64,000 nucleotides of DNA from Trichodesmium sp. MAG_R03 (GCA_023356535.1 JAKQYF010000001.1:1-64000), one strand, 5' to 3'; positions 47,283 to 57,190 are shown, counted from the stretch's first letter. Notes: a model not told the origin generated them from the letters alone. Program-made: numbers and translations.

Positions 47283-47660
47283 AAAATTGTGGACTGTTTA
47301 GCAGAACAGTTTATTGTGGTGGTAGATAGTTCTAAATTAGTGAAGAAATTAGGTTCTACCTTTTTATTACCGGTTGAAGTTATACCCATGGCAATGAATC
47401 CTGTGATTCGAGCCATCAAAAAACTGGGTGGTCAACCAGAAGTCAGAATGGGAGTCAAGAAGGCCGGACCCGTAGTAACCGATCAAGGTAATTTGGTTAT
47501 TGATGTTCAATTTGATTCTATTGATAACCCTGGGGAGCTAGAAAAAAGTTTAAACAATATTCCTGGCGTTTTGGAAAATGGTTTATTTGTAGGGGTTGCG
47601 GATGTAATTTTAGTAGGAGAAATTCAGGACGGACAACCAATAGTTAGGGAAATTTCTTAA
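47283..47660 (+). CDS. rpiA: ribose-5-phosphate isomerase A, exon 2
   Basis: The last 126 codons, including the stop. The first codons AAA ATT GTG continue the conserved sequence as [20 protein letters not shown], and [14 protein letters not shown] and [19 protein letters not shown] follow as expected. The spliced protein is 237 residues, normal for RpiA. Read alone, a GTG at 47289 could open the frame, but that is an artefact of the intron. A short hairpin (GCCAG...CTGGC, 47673-47692) follows the stop. Confidence 0.93.
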   Translation, partial: KIVDCLAEQFIVVVDSSKLVKKLGSTFLLPVEVIPMAMNPVIRAIKKLGGQPEVRMGVKKAGPVVTDQGNLVIDVQFDSIDNPGELEKSLNNIPGVLENGLFVGVADVILVGEIQDGQPIVREIS

Positions 47661-47705
47661 CAATAAATATTAAGCCAGACTCCCGCCTGGCCAAGAACTA
47701 AAATT

Positions 47706-47938
47706 TATTTTTGGATAAATGGTCGTAAGTTAAGCGACGTTAAATAATGGACAGTGAGACGCCACAGTGCGGATTAGAGTAGGCGTAATGCCACCAAACT
47801 GTTAAAACATTGCGTCCTGTTGTTTCACAACAAGACAATGCCGGCAACAGCCATCCCTTTAACTGGTGATGCTATACAGATTCAAGGTGCATAGCTTTGA
47901 AGAGGTTAAATGTTGCACATCCTAGTATTGATACATAT
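47706..47938 (+). ncRNA. candidate structured RNA downstream of rpiA
   Basis: About 230 bases of clearly higher GC than the surrounding spacer, with local inverted repeats (GACGCC with GGCGT, GTTGTTTCACAACA, AATGCCGGCA). They lead directly into the strong terminator at 47939-47969. No protein frame is convincing and I do not recognise a known RNA family. The alternative is the long 3' untranslated region of rpiA or a mobile-element remnant. Confidence 0.35.
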
Positions 47939-47969
47939 AAAACCCTGTTTCATGTAGAAACAGGGTTTT
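47939..47969. terminator. strong bidirectional hairpin terminator
   Basis: A perfect stem AAAACCCTGTTTC / GAAACAGGGTTTT with a five-base loop ATGTA. The A-rich 5' side and T-rich 3' side make it work in either direction, serving the rpiA/candidate RNA transcript from the left and the small PirA-like gene from the right. Confidence 0.85.
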
Positions 47970-48033
47970 AATTGAAATAATGAACCTGAGGAACAATTAC
48001 TATTCCCTGAATTTGATATTTAAGAAAACTGAT

Positions 48034-48198
48034 TCATTCTAGTAATTGCTTTTCTGCTTCCAGGATTTTAACTAAATCTTGATTTCCTTTGGCTCTAGCT
48101 GCTTCTAGGCGATGAGCCAATTTTTTTTCTATATTAGCTTTATGAATTTCATCCAACTTCACTAAGCTTTTTGGTGTATTTTTGTTCATCATGGACAT
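48034..48198 (-). CDS. small basic helical protein, PirA-like
   Basis: This 54-residue frame has ATG 48196-48198 (and two more Met codons just after) and stop 48034-48036. The sequence contains LDEIHKANIEKKLAHRLEAA and ends LVKILEAEKQLLE. The 'HRLEAARAKGNQDLV..LEAE' pattern strongly recalls the small cyanobacterial protein PirA. PirA is the PII-interacting regulator of arginine synthesis, which competes with N-acetyl-glutamate kinase for PII. I cannot confirm the identity without alignment. It is convergent with rpiA and closed by the shared terminator at 47939. Confidence 0.55.
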   Translation of the reverse strand: MSMMNKNTPKSLVKLDEIHKANIEKKLAHRLEAARAKGNQDLVKILEAEKQLLE

Positions 48199-48332
48199 TT
48201 TTTTCTGGTTTTTGCTGTATGGCTGACATTCTTAATTTAGCATAACTAGCAAACATCAACCAGTTTTAGTTGTTCAAAGCTCATAATTTTTATAGTTGTT
48301 TAATAAACTAGACAGTGGGAAGTTATGGGAAT

Positions 48333-48473
48333 AACTATTGCTAGCTAAGGCTTTCAGCAAGCCCAAGAGATTAAACTATCTCCAAAGAACTGTAGTTGCT
48401 GTAAAGCTTGTTCAGTAATACTTTCAGCTCAGTTTACAAATCGTTTTTTAGAAGAACTTTGTACTCTCCAGTA
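48333..48473. repeat. R3 repeat, copy 2
   Basis: It matches 20764-20909 at both ends (ACTATTGCTAGCTAAGGCTT and GAACTTTGTACTCTCCAGT) and in inner blocks such as GAGATTAAACTAT. Here it is not directly before a gene, which argues that the repeat itself, and not a promoter, is conserved. Confidence 0.6.
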
Positions 48474-48859
48474 ATAAAATAGACAGATTTTTTTCATATT
48501 CTAAGATTTATTCTAGCTGCGGTCATGTAATAGATATGACATTAACTGGACTTTGAGATTTTTCACACCGAAAATGCTTCCCAACCCAGTATTAGCAAGA
48601 GAAATACCTGAAATAACTAAAAATAGCTAAAACCTAGGTATATTAAAAAAAACGGTTAATTCATACCAAATCCGCCGGGTATAAAAGCAGGTTTGTTCCA
48701 TCACCCAATCCTTTATTCAGCAATGGTTGTAACTGTTAAAAATACCCTTTCACACAAGCCAGATTTAGTATCAAGGTCAAAACATTACTGTATAAGGTAT
48801 TGACCTTATTTTCAACTTATTTTTACTAAAAGTCCATTTAATACTTTTAAAATTGCCCA

Positions 48860-49040
48860 AAATGTGATACAAGTAGACGGCGTATGATATGCAAATATAA
48901 ATTTAAAAGATTCGGTAGTACAAGACTCGTAAATGCCTGTAGAGTTTCTGCTGCCGATAGCAAACGTAGAAACAGGAAGTCAACATTGAAATGTTACTGA
49001 TTATGAAGTTTTATATCAGTTTTATAAAGCAGTTAAGACA
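48860..49040 (+). repeat. repeat shared with 58940-59210, possibly tnpB-derived
   Basis: GTATGATATGCAA, CTGCTGCC, AACAGGAAGTCAACATTGAA and TTTTATATCAGTTTTAT occur here and, slightly changed, in the same order near 58950-59200. One frame at the right end reads KQEVNI-like, which resembles the C-terminal end of IS605-type TnpB proteins. The copy at 58940 is longer in the middle. No intact gene is present. Confidence 0.4.
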
Positions 49041-49042
49041 TA

Positions 49043-49148
49043 ATAGGACTTACGCACCTGCATGCTTATTTGATAGGATATATCCTTATTTTTCAGGATA
49101 GACATCTAGGAAAAAACCTGGTTTCTAGTTTTGCTTGCCTAAGTCCTG
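49043..49148. repeat. R2 repeat unit before ndhB
   Basis: The ends are TAGGACTTACGCA and CCTAAGTCCTG. The interior carries the GATAGACATCTAGGAAAAAAC segment also seen at 2956 and 11300. It lies about 230 bases upstream of ndhB; the bases between are AT-rich without a recognisable control element. Confidence 0.6.
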
Positions 49149-49376
49149 ACATAGATATTCCCACATCATTTTCCAGTCAAGAAAAATTCTGAGAAACTCC
49201 AGACCAGATTCAATAGCTTTTCTCCAAAAAATAAATTTAGCCAGGGACTGATTAATAATGATTAGCTAATAAAAAAAACCAAAAAAATATCTAGATACAC
49301 TCTACAATCCTCTACTGTAAAGGATTATGAATCAGGCAAAATTCTTAATTACATAAAAAATTTCAAATTATTTAAC

Positions 49377-50957
49377 ATGATAGATTTATCTACCATTGCA
49401 GCTCAACTTAATGCAGGCACTATTCTTCCAGAAGGAATAGTTGTTATTACCCTGTTGCTAGTTCTCGTCGGAGACCTAATAGTGGGGCGTAGTTCTACTA
49501 AGTGGACTCCTTATGCAGCTATTGTTGGTCTTCTCGGAGCAATTGTAGCCTTATATACTCAATGGGATAGTACAAATACTATCGGTTTCTTCGGAGGCTT
49601 TAATGCTGATGCGCTAAGTATAGTATTTAGAGGCATTATTGCTATGTCAGCGATTATTACTATATTAATGTCAGTGGCATATATAGAACAAACTGGAACT
49701 CCACTAGGAGAATTTATCTGTATTTTACTAACTGCTACCTTGGGAGCAATGTTCCTATCTGGAGCAGATGAGTTGGTAATGATTTTTGTTTCTCTGGAAA
49801 CTCTTAGTATATCCTCTTATTTATTAACTGGTTATACAAAACGTGACTCTCGTTCCAATGAAGCAGCATTAAAATATTTACTTATAGGAGCTGCTAGTTC
49901 CGCTGTTTTTCTCTATGGTATTTCCTTGCTTTATGGTTTATCTGGTGGAGAAACTCAGTTAACAGCAATCGCCTCTAGTATGGTGAATAGTAGTAGTAAT
50001 AGTATTTCCCTAGCCCTAGTCATTGCCTTAGTATTTGCCATTGCAGGTATTTCTTTCAAAATTTCTGCTGTTCCTTTTCACCAATGGACTCCAGATGTTT
50101 ACGAAGGCTCTCCTACTCCAGTTGTGGCCTTTCTTTCAGTAGGTTCTAAAGCGGCGGGTTTTGCTCTAGCTATTCGTCTGTTAGTAACAGCTTTCCCGTT
50201 AGTTTCGGAACAGTGGCATTTTATCTTTACCGCCCTAGCTGTTCTAAGTATGGTATTGGGTAATGTAGTTGCTCTTGCCCAAACCAGTATGAAACGTCTC
50301 CTTGCTTACTCATCTATTGGACAAGCTGGTTTTGTGATGATTGGTCTTTTGGCCAATACAGAAGCAGGTTACGCGAGTATGATATTTTATCTACTGGTTT
50401 ATTTGTTTATGAACTTGGGTGGTTTTACCTGTGTGATTTTATTTTCTCTGCGTACAGGTACAGACCAAATTAGTGAATATGCAGGGTTATACCAAAAAGA
50501 TCCACTGTTAACACTGGGGTTAAGTCTTTGTTTATTATCTTTAGGAGGTATACCGCCACTTGCAGGTTTCTTTGGTAAAATTTATCTGTTTTGGGTAGGC
50601 TGGCAAGCCGGGTTATATTGGTTAGTTTTGTTAGGATTAATTACCAGTGTAGTTTCTATTTACTACTACATTCGTGTGGTCAAAATGATGGTAGTAAAAG
50701 AACCACAAGAAATGTCGGATGTTATCAAAAATTATCCTCCTATTCGCTGGAACCTTTCTGGTCTACGCCCTTTACAAGTAGCATTAATTTTGTCAGTTCT
50801 GGCAACATCTTTAGCTGGAATTTTATCTAATCCTTTGTTTACTTTAGCTAATAATTCTATTGCTAAAACTCCCATGTTAAATTCGGCTTTAATTCAAAAT
50901 GTTGAAACTAATTCAGTGGCAAGTAAACTAGATTTTTATTGGTCGTCAAAGAATTAG
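49377..50957 (+). CDS. ndhB: NAD(P)H-quinone oxidoreductase subunit 2 (NdhB)
   Basis: This 526-residue, about 14-helix membrane subunit of the NDH-1 complex in the thylakoid membrane serves respiration, cyclic electron flow and CO2 uptake. Landmarks include [19 protein letters not shown], the conserved-lysine segment [21 protein letters not shown], the [21 protein letters not shown] loop ([12 protein letters not shown]) and the broken-helix [16 protein letters not shown]. The length and the [10 protein letters not shown]-terminus are typical for cyanobacteria. Monocistronic, as is usual for ndhB. Confidence 0.97.
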   Translation: MIDLSTIAAQLNAGTILPEGIVVITLLLVLVGDLIVGRSSTKWTPYAAIVGLLGAIVALYTQWDSTNTIGFFGGFNADALSIVFRGIIAMSAIITILMSVAYIEQTGTPLGEFICILLTATLGAMFLSGADELVMIFVSLETLSISSYLLTGYTKRDSRSNEAALKYLLIGAASSAVFLYGISLLYGLSGGETQLTAIASSMVNSSSNSISLALVIALVFAIAGISFKISAVPFHQWTPDVYEGSPTPVVAFLSVGSKAAGFALAIRLLVTAFPLVSEQWHFIFTALAVLSMVLGNVVALAQTSMKRLLAYSSIGQAGFVMIGLLANTEAGYASMIFYLLVYLFMNLGGFTCVILFSLRTGTDQISEYAGLYQKDPLLTLGLSLCLLSLGGIPPLAGFFGKIYLFWVGWQAGLYWLVLLGLITSVVSIYYYIRVVKMMVVKEPQEMSDVIKNYPPIRWNLSGLRPLQVALILSVLATSLAGILSNPLFTLANNSIAKTPMLNSALIQNVETNSVASKLDFYWSSKN

Positions 50958-51122
50958 TTTTAGTTGTTTTAGTTAAGTCAGTTAACCATGATAAATGTTC
51001 GACTAAATTAAGTCGAGCATTGTTTATCAGGTAGATCAAAAAAAGGGAGTAGGTGAGTAGGGAAAACCCTTGCTATTAATTTAATTTTCCTCTATAGCAT
51101 CTACTAACTGAAAGTTTATAAA

Positions 51123-51428
51123 TAGGGCTTGCTGATTAAATATTAAAGCATTGATACATAAAGGTTTCAGCATTTTTAGGAGGGAAAAAATGTTTAGTTT
51201 TCACTCCTGAGAGCTCAAAAAGTCAGTATTTTGGGCGCTCCCTAGGCATAAAAATCAAGGTACAAATATATCCGACTACCTCCTCTATCAATTTCCCTTT
51301 CTTCTGTAGGGACGTTGCATAACAAAAATGCGTTTCATGTCCCGTAGGGAAATGTCCCTACATCTCCTCCTGGAAGATATTAGGGGTGGGTCCCCTACTC
51401 CTGAAAAAGATTTTTTCAGCAAGCCCTA
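51123..51428. repeat. TIR-type MITE, copy C (306 bp)
   Basis: The inverted ends are TAGGGCTTGCTGA at 51123 and TCAGCAAGCCCTA at 51428. It is collinear with copies A and B (8237-8868), except for a shorter central block (51305-51362) bounded by TGTAGGGACGTT and ATGTCCCTACA. It lies between ndhB and the UvrD-like helicase gene, in a non-coding position. Confidence 0.8.
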
Positions 51429-51907
51429 AATAGACTTCTCCAAAAATCAAATCAATTATTATCTATTATTATAAAAGTCAAAGTCAAGTTTAGTAGGGTG
51501 GGAAATTGCGCTTACTACAAACTACGGTTTAACTGTTAGATATTGCGTTGCGCCGTAACGCACCATTGAGTAGTAAGTCTAGTAGTGGACCGTTTCATCT
51601 TCAATGTTGCAATAGCAAATTTTTAAGGTTGACGTGCCACTACTGGAGTGACATACTAATTTTTATCCCTTCCTTTCATACCAATTACCATAAACTTTAC
51701 TATACTTAGATTTTCTATTTCTAAATATTATTTGTTGGAGCAAATATTAGATAGAATAGTAACTGCGGTGATCAAGGAATGTTATTTTTGCAATGTTTTA
51801 AGTATAACAAGACTTTTGAGAATTGGTATAAGTTTTCCCAGTTTATTTTCCATAATGCCTTGATGCTGCTAAAGCACTATTTTCCCTCAAACAGTCCACT
51901 ATCCTAC
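51429..51907. other. spacer with short inverted repeats before the UvrD-like gene end
   Basis: No gene is visible. AGTAGTGG at 51581-51588 and CCACTACT at 51637-51644 form an inverted repeat. A block at 51683-51735 (ATTTTCTATTTCTAAATATTA) is shared with 13368-13425. Neither has a known function. Confidence 0.35.
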
Positions 51908-54316
51908 TCAATTTATAACACTCTGGGGAAACTCAAATTTTAAAGCAGATAAAACTGGACAAGGTTTTTGCGACTGTAAATTTTCCGATTTATTCCAAGT
52001 AAAAGGAGCTAACTTTGCCGCAGACATCCACAACAAACTTTTGGCCCTAGTCATTGCCACATATAATAACCGAAATTCTTCAGCCATTTTTAAATATCCT
52101 GCTTGTTCCCAAGCTTCAGAAATATCTGGTAAATCTTCCCCTTGCAAACTTGCGCGAATTTGTGCCCTTGCCACTTCAGCTAAGTCAAAATCTCCCAAAA
52201 AAGTCGCTTGGGGTAACACTCGTAAATCACCAGGAATTACATTTTCATGCAAAAAAGGTAAAAATACAAAATCCCAATCTAAACCCTTAGACTTGTGCAT
52301 AGTAATAATAGTAAGTTGTTGAGGACGGGTATAATGTGTCTCTGAATTTCCCTCCACTTCTACAGATTCAAATCTCTCAGAACTCACAATTTCACTTAAC
52401 ACTTCTAAGATGGCATTCATCGAACTATTGCCAGCAGTTTGTTTAACAACTCTTTCTGCTAATTTATCTACAGTTGCTAAATCTGACTGTTGATATTTTA
52501 ATGCTGAAGCTAGAAAAGAAATTAACTGATATAAAGGTAATTCAGATTTTGCTCTGAGTAAACTACGACAAAAATCACGACATTCACGCACCTTTTCTGA
52601 TTGATATGGATCGAGAGGACCTGGATAAAGAAATTGTTCTAATTGAGAGGCAAAAGAATTATAATCTTGCTGAGGAATTAACTGGCGATCGCCTAAAACT
52701 TTCAAGGCAGACTTTAAATAATCTGGAGAATGAGGGCGGTCAATAAATTGCATTAATGCTAATATTTCTGCCGGAATTTGAGAATGACGTGCCCCTTGAG
52801 AAACATCATATATTTTAATACCATATTTTCCCAAATCAAGATCAATTCCATATTTTCCAGGATTACTAAAAGTGTCTGCAATAAATTTGCCTTGTTTATT
52901 TTCCCTTACTAATACAGCAAATTTACCTCCTGGATTTTCTTTAAACAAACTAATTATGCGTTTACCAATCAACTCAAGTGTTTGATAAATATCCCTAGGT
53001 TCATATATTTCTAAACCATTACCAGTAGCTAAAGGATTATAATTATTTTCTGATTCTTTCACTTCTAGAGAATGAATATTTTGGTTTCGAAATGGTTTTT
53101 CTCTTCCTGCTAATTTTGAATTATTTACCCATTTCAAGACAAAATTAGCTGCATCTATAATAATTTGACAACTGCGGCCTGCTTGTTCCATCGCTACCAA
53201 TTTTTCTAACTGTTCACAGTCTTCACAAAATCGCCGAAAATCTATTGGTTCTGCTGGGGTAAACGTAGAATTAATTGCTTGATTTGGGTCTCCCACACGC
53301 ATCAAATTTAGATGACTTAATTTTGATAATCTTTGCTCTTGGGCAATAAATTTAAAATCAAAATTACTATCATTATTTTCACTGGATGTAGCGAGTATTT
53401 CTAATAATTTAGTTTGCAAAGGTGTAGAATCTTGAGCTTCATCTTCAAACACAGCAAAGACTTGATTTTGCCACATTTTTCTAGCACTTTCATTTTGCAA
53501 GACTCGTAAAGCTGCTAAAATCATTTCATCGTAGTCAATTAATTGACGCTCCTTCAATATTTTCTGATATATTTTATATAAATTAGCAGCAATATTCAAA
53601 ACTTGATAATTATCATTTGTTTGGTATCGTAGTTGCCATAAATCTTCAGGTTTCAGACCAGAACTTTTTGCCTGTTGAATTGCTTTCCAAGCTAATTGAG
53701 GTAATATTTCAGTGCGTAAAACTGACTGCCTTCTTAAACGTTCCGTTTCTTCTCCGTCAAATTGACATCCTTCAATTAAAAGTTGATAATGTCTCGGGTT
53801 ATTGCCAATCCAATTTTCTACACAAGTGCGAGTTATTTTATTACTAGGAGTAGGCAGAATTAAATTATAATTTTCTAAATCTAACTCAGATAATTCAGGA
53901 TGACGTAGAGCAATACTTAAAGCTAAACCGTGTAAAGTATGAACAACAAAACTTCCTTCAGGTAAAGATAATTGCTTTAAAAATTCGCGAATTTTTATTC
54001 TAATATTAGTAGCTGCCGAACGGGTCAAAGTAACAACAATTAATTGATGGTGACTATGTAATTGATAGCGAGCGATCGCTAAAACTGCTGCTATTGCCAT
54101 ACCATGAGATTTTCCTGCTCCAGGAACTGCCGATACTGCCAAAGGCCCCCCTTGCCAGTCAGCCATTTGTTGTTGCCCTGCTCGTAAAGAGGAACAAATT
54201 TTTTGAATTTCTTGTTTTCTGAAAGCTTTTATAGATAGGGTATTTTCTGTATCTGTAACACTCATTTTAATATCAACAGATGAAGGGGTAAAATTATCGT
54301 TAAAATTGTCAGTCAC
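51908..54316 (-). CDS. UvrD/Rep-like superfamily 1 helicase
   Basis: The 802-residue SF1A helicase has Walker A SAVPGAGKSHGMA near 62-74. The Ia-like VVTLTRSAATNIRIKI, the Walker B FEDEAQDSTPLQ and motif III VGDPNQAINSTF follow. Motif V is TMHKSKGLDWDFVFLPF and motif VI EEFRLLYVAMTRAKSLLWM. ATP-driven 3'-5' DNA unwinding is expected. It lacks the C-terminal nuclease of AddA, and no AddB-like gene is adjacent, so it is a stand-alone repair or replication-restart helicase. Its start is a GTG at 54314-54316; an ATG 18 codons in (MSVTDTEN) is an alternative. Confidence 0.9.
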   Translation of the reverse strand: MTDNFNDNFTPSSVDIKMSVTDTENTLSIKAFRKQEIQKICSSLRAGQQQMADWQGGPLAVSAVPGAGKSHGMAIAAVLAIARYQLHSHHQLIVVTLTRSAATNIRIKIREFLKQLSLPEGSFVVHTLHGLALSIALRHPELSELDLENYNLILPTPSNKITRTCVENWIGNNPRHYQLLIEGCQFDGEETERLRRQSVLRTEILPQLAWKAIQQAKSSGLKPEDLWQLRYQTNDNYQVLNIAANLYKIYQKILKERQLIDYDEMILAALRVLQNESARKMWQNQVFAVFEDEAQDSTPLQTKLLEILATSSENNDSNFDFKFIAQEQRLSKLSHLNLMRVGDPNQAINSTFTPAEPIDFRRFCEDCEQLEKLVAMEQAGRSCQIIIDAANFVLKWVNNSKLAGREKPFRNQNIHSLEVKESENNYNPLATGNGLEIYEPRDIYQTLELIGKRIISLFKENPGGKFAVLVRENKQGKFIADTFSNPGKYGIDLDLGKYGIKIYDVSQGARHSQIPAEILALMQFIDRPHSPDYLKSALKVLGDRQLIPQQDYNSFASQLEQFLYPGPLDPYQSEKVRECRDFCRSLLRAKSELPLYQLISFLASALKYQQSDLATVDKLAERVVKQTAGNSSMNAILEVLSEIVSSERFESVEVEGNSETHYTRPQQLTIITMHKSKGLDWDFVFLPFLHENVIPGDLRVLPQATFLGDFDLAEVARAQIRASLQGEDLPDISEAWEQAGYLKMAEEFRLLYVAMTRAKSLLWMSAAKLAPFTWNKSENLQSQKPCPVLSALKFEFPQSVIN

Positions 54317-54362
54317 CTTGTTCTTAATTAAAATTTAGCAATAATGTTTATTTTTTCCTAAT

Positions 54363-55466
54363 TCAATATATTTTAGCTACAGGAAAACGAAGGTAAAAAG
54401 TTGTACCTTTGCCTAGAGTTGATTCAAAAAAAATCTCTCCTCTGTGGGCATTAACAATTGTTTTTACAATAGCAGTTCCTAATCCTATACCACCCTGTTT
54501 GCCATAACTTACAAAAGCTTCAAATAAATTATTCTTAATTTCTTCAGGAATACCAGCTCCATTATCCGAAAATATAATTTCCACCCATTTATCTTTTCTC
54601 TTAGCTTTAACTTCTATCCTGCCTTCATTTTGATTAAGAGCTTCTAGAGAATTAGCTAATAAATTTTGTAGGGCGCGGTTAATTTTGTTTTCATCAGCAT
54701 TTATAATCAAATCCTCTTCAACATCAACTATCAACTCTACAAAAGTAGAGTCAGTATAAACCTGGTTTAATTTTTTAAAGTTTTGTAATACCTTGGCCAT
54801 GTCAACTTTCTGAGAGTATAATTTTGTATTTCCCTGAGAAAAAGCAAGCACTTCTTCTGCCATATTTAACATTCTCTGAACTTGCATAGAAATTAAATCA
54901 CACCACTCTTGACTTTCCTGATCTGGATGTAGTTCTTTTAATATGGAACTTGATAATTGAATACCAGTAAAAGGGCTTCTAAAATCATGAATAATAGTGT
55001 TGACCATCTCTCCAATTAAAGTCATTTTTTCTTTATAAGCTAATTGATTAACATATTCAGTTGTTACGTTGCGCAGCCATTGAGGTACAATACTTAATAT
55101 TTTTAAAACAACATCTCCTTTTGTATCAGCTAATATATCGATTAAATGGTTATAGTAAATTTTAGCTAAAGTTGTTTCCTTAAATGCAACTACCCTAGCA
55201 CTCCTTGGCTGTTTATCTATAATTCCCAATTCCCCAAAAAAACTATTTGACCCAATCGATGTAATCACAACATAATTATTACCTTCACCGCTTTTTTTGC
55301 TAACTTTAACTTGACCTTCTAGAACTAAGAATATAGCATCTGACTCATCACCTTCTTCAAAAACAATATCTTGCAAATTAAATTTTTTAATAATAGCAAC
55401 CTTTGAAATCTGTGCAGCTTGCTCTGGCTCAAAATAGCGAATAAATACATGTTCTTCTAGTTTCAT
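54363..55466 (-). CDS. sensor histidine kinase with N-terminal cyclic-nucleotide-binding domain
   Basis: About 367 residues from the ATG at 55464-55466 (MKLEEHVFIRYFEP), chosen for its AGGA at five bases; the longer frame adds an unlikely hydrophobic leader. A cNMP/CRP-type effector domain fills roughly residues 20-130 (DIVFEEGDESDAIFLVLEGQVKV, FFGELGIIDKQPRSARVVA). The HisKA histidine is in IIHDFRSPFTG. The HATPase N box (NRALQNLLANSLEAL), G1 (DNGAGIPEE) and G2 (GGIGLGTAIVK) follow. No membrane segment or response regulator is adjacent, so it is a cytoplasmic orphan kinase. The PRSARVVA phosphate-binding cassette suggests cAMP or cGMP binding. Confidence 0.9.
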   Translation of the reverse strand: MKLEEHVFIRYFEPEQAAQISKVAIIKKFNLQDIVFEEGDESDAIFLVLEGQVKVSKKSGEGNNYVVITSIGSNSFFGELGIIDKQPRSARVVAFKETTLAKIYYNHLIDILADTKGDVVLKILSIVPQWLRNVTTEYVNQLAYKEKMTLIGEMVNTIIHDFRSPFTGIQLSSSILKELHPDQESQEWCDLISMQVQRMLNMAEEVLAFSQGNTKLYSQKVDMAKVLQNFKKLNQVYTDSTFVELIVDVEEDLIINADENKINRALQNLLANSLEALNQNEGRIEVKAKRKDKWVEIIFSDNGAGIPEEIKNNLFEAFVSYGKQGGIGLGTAIVKTIVNAHRGEIFFESTLGKGTTFYLRFPVAKIY

Positions 55467-57001
55467 TTGTCCTGGGATATACTGTATTTTTAGGTTTGGT
55501 ATAATTATTGATATATACATTAATCTACAATCAAAAATTTCTAGTGTCAAAATTGTAAGTTTTATAACACAGCAAGATTTTAAGTCTAGTAATTGAAGAT
55601 TAAGCTAGTATAAATATCAATTAAACTCTGGAAAATTATTGATATTTAAGTACAGCATAGAGATTATAACAATTTCATTAATATTTGCTACAAATAGTTA
55701 TGCTGTTTTTCCGAGTCATTAGTCATTTAAACACTATCTATAGCAGTGCACCCTAGGGCATTCACATATTATTTATACACTTATTTCGATACTGCACTGT
55801 GAGCTATAAGTTACAAATACCTGAGGGTGCAGCGCTATACATTTTCTGTTTATTCAAAAGTATATTTTATATGATATTTTAATTACCCTTATTTTCGTAA
55901 CATTTTTATCGTTTGTATTATATACTCATATAATAGTTTCTGAAGTAATGAGGTACATATATTTAACGGTTTTAAGGAGTATAGAGTAGGGAATATGAGG
56001 AGCAGGACAGACAACAAGTAAAAAAGTACTTAGTTTTTAAATTATACCATATTAGTTGGAAGCCTGCTATATATTCTGTACTTAGTAGTATATAGCAGTT
56101 CTTATTATCTAGATATGAGAATTAGGAAATAAATTAAGGGGAAATGTGGAATAGTGACAAGAAATTCATGATTTTTGATTTATACTTTTACTTTGGAAGT
56201 TTTACCGAAAAATTTGGTTTAAAGCCTCGCCCTTCCAGGGCGACTTTTGAGTTATTGTTTTTTCAATATATATTTTATTAATTAATTAGTCGCGGGTGGG
56301 GGTCTAAAACAAATAACGGATTAGAATTAATCAGCAAGCCCAAATTATGTTATAAAATAGTCAAGGGAAATATTAATAGTGAAGTAGTGATTAAGTAGGT
56401 AGGCATGAAAAAGCTTCCCTATCTTAAGATTTGTATACTAACTCCCAACTCCTCTAAGAGGTTAAATTCCTATCCTCTTGCTCTCTGTATCCCTTCTTAA
56501 ACTTCTGCTTAATTAGGTAGAAAGATTGTATTATCTAGGCAAAACTACTTTATAAGTTAGAAAAAATGTATTATTCAATACACTTTGTCTCTAACAAAAG
56601 CCTCTCAAATACTTGGATATTTTGTCAAGTTTTATGTTAAGTAAAGATGTTTATAAAACATAGGTGCTTTGAGGCAGGGGCAGATGTCAACAAGCAATAT
56701 TAATGAGTGATAAAAGGTATACCGAAGTTTACAAATTGTTTTAATTGTGTTAATATAAAGATTAACCTGATTGTGGCTTGAACAACAATAATCAGGGGAA
56801 TCAACCCGGTTTCTTTGGTTTTTGTAAGTCCTGACCTTGATAGAAGTAGTGAGGTTAATTACTATATACTTTATACCTTAAGGCTCAGAAGACCTCCTAA
56901 AATACTTAATTAGTTTAAGATGTAGGAAAATTTTGAATTATAAATTATCGTAAGTTTTTGGGTAGAAAATAAGTTCTGGATGGATGATAGATATAGCAAG
57001 T
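55467..57001. other. 1.5-kb gene-poor spacer upstream of the kinase and ffh
   Basis: No protein frame is convincing. Near 55739-55754 and 55824-55839 lies an inverted repeat with 16-base arms differing at two positions (TATAGCAGTGCACCCT is one arm). A fourth, degenerate IS605-like element lies at 56206-56322. The promoter of the histidine kinase should be at the left end, but no operator is recognisable. Confidence 0.35.
56206..56322 (+). mobile_element. TnpB-less IS200/IS605-type element, copy 4 (degenerate)
   Basis: Preceded by TTAC (56202-56205), it begins CGAAAAATTTGGTTTAAAGC with a left hairpin CCTCGCCCTTCCAGGGCGAC. It then carries TTAGTCGCGGGTGGG and a fragment of the AACGGA block before homology to copies 1-3 is lost near 56322. 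Only this copy is on the plus strand. The right end is missing, so it can no longer move. Confidence 0.6.
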
Positions 57002-57190
57002 ATGTCGAAACAATAGGGTGAATCCAAAGTAGATATTGTTCAGCTTTTGGATGAGCAATACATTAAAAATAAAAAGCAGTTAACCAAGAGAACAGATATT
57101 GTTCAGCTTTTGGATGAGCAATACATCAAAAATAAAAAGCAGTTAACCAAGAGAACAAACTTGGCAATTGTCAAATGTAAAGACAAATAA
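57002..57190 (+). pseudogene. small gene with internal 63-bp tandem duplication and early stop
   Basis: The frame from ATG 57002 reads MSKQ, TAG (57014-57016), then GESKVDIVQLLDEQYIKNKK and onwards. The unit 57031-57093 is repeated at 57094-57156 with one base difference, giving a 21-residue repeat in frame. The frame ends KCKDK at TAA 57188. I do not recognise the family; the repeat is charged and helical. It stands 80 bases upstream of ffh. Confidence 0.4.

Noticed and set aside
47289..47660. Separate 123-codon gene after the intron
   Set aside because: It is exon 2 of rpiA; the GTG is an internal codon of the KIV sequence.
51908..54316. AddA/RecB-type nuclease-helicase
   Set aside because: The protein ends shortly after helicase motif VI and lacks the C-terminal RecB nuclease signature and an AddB partner.
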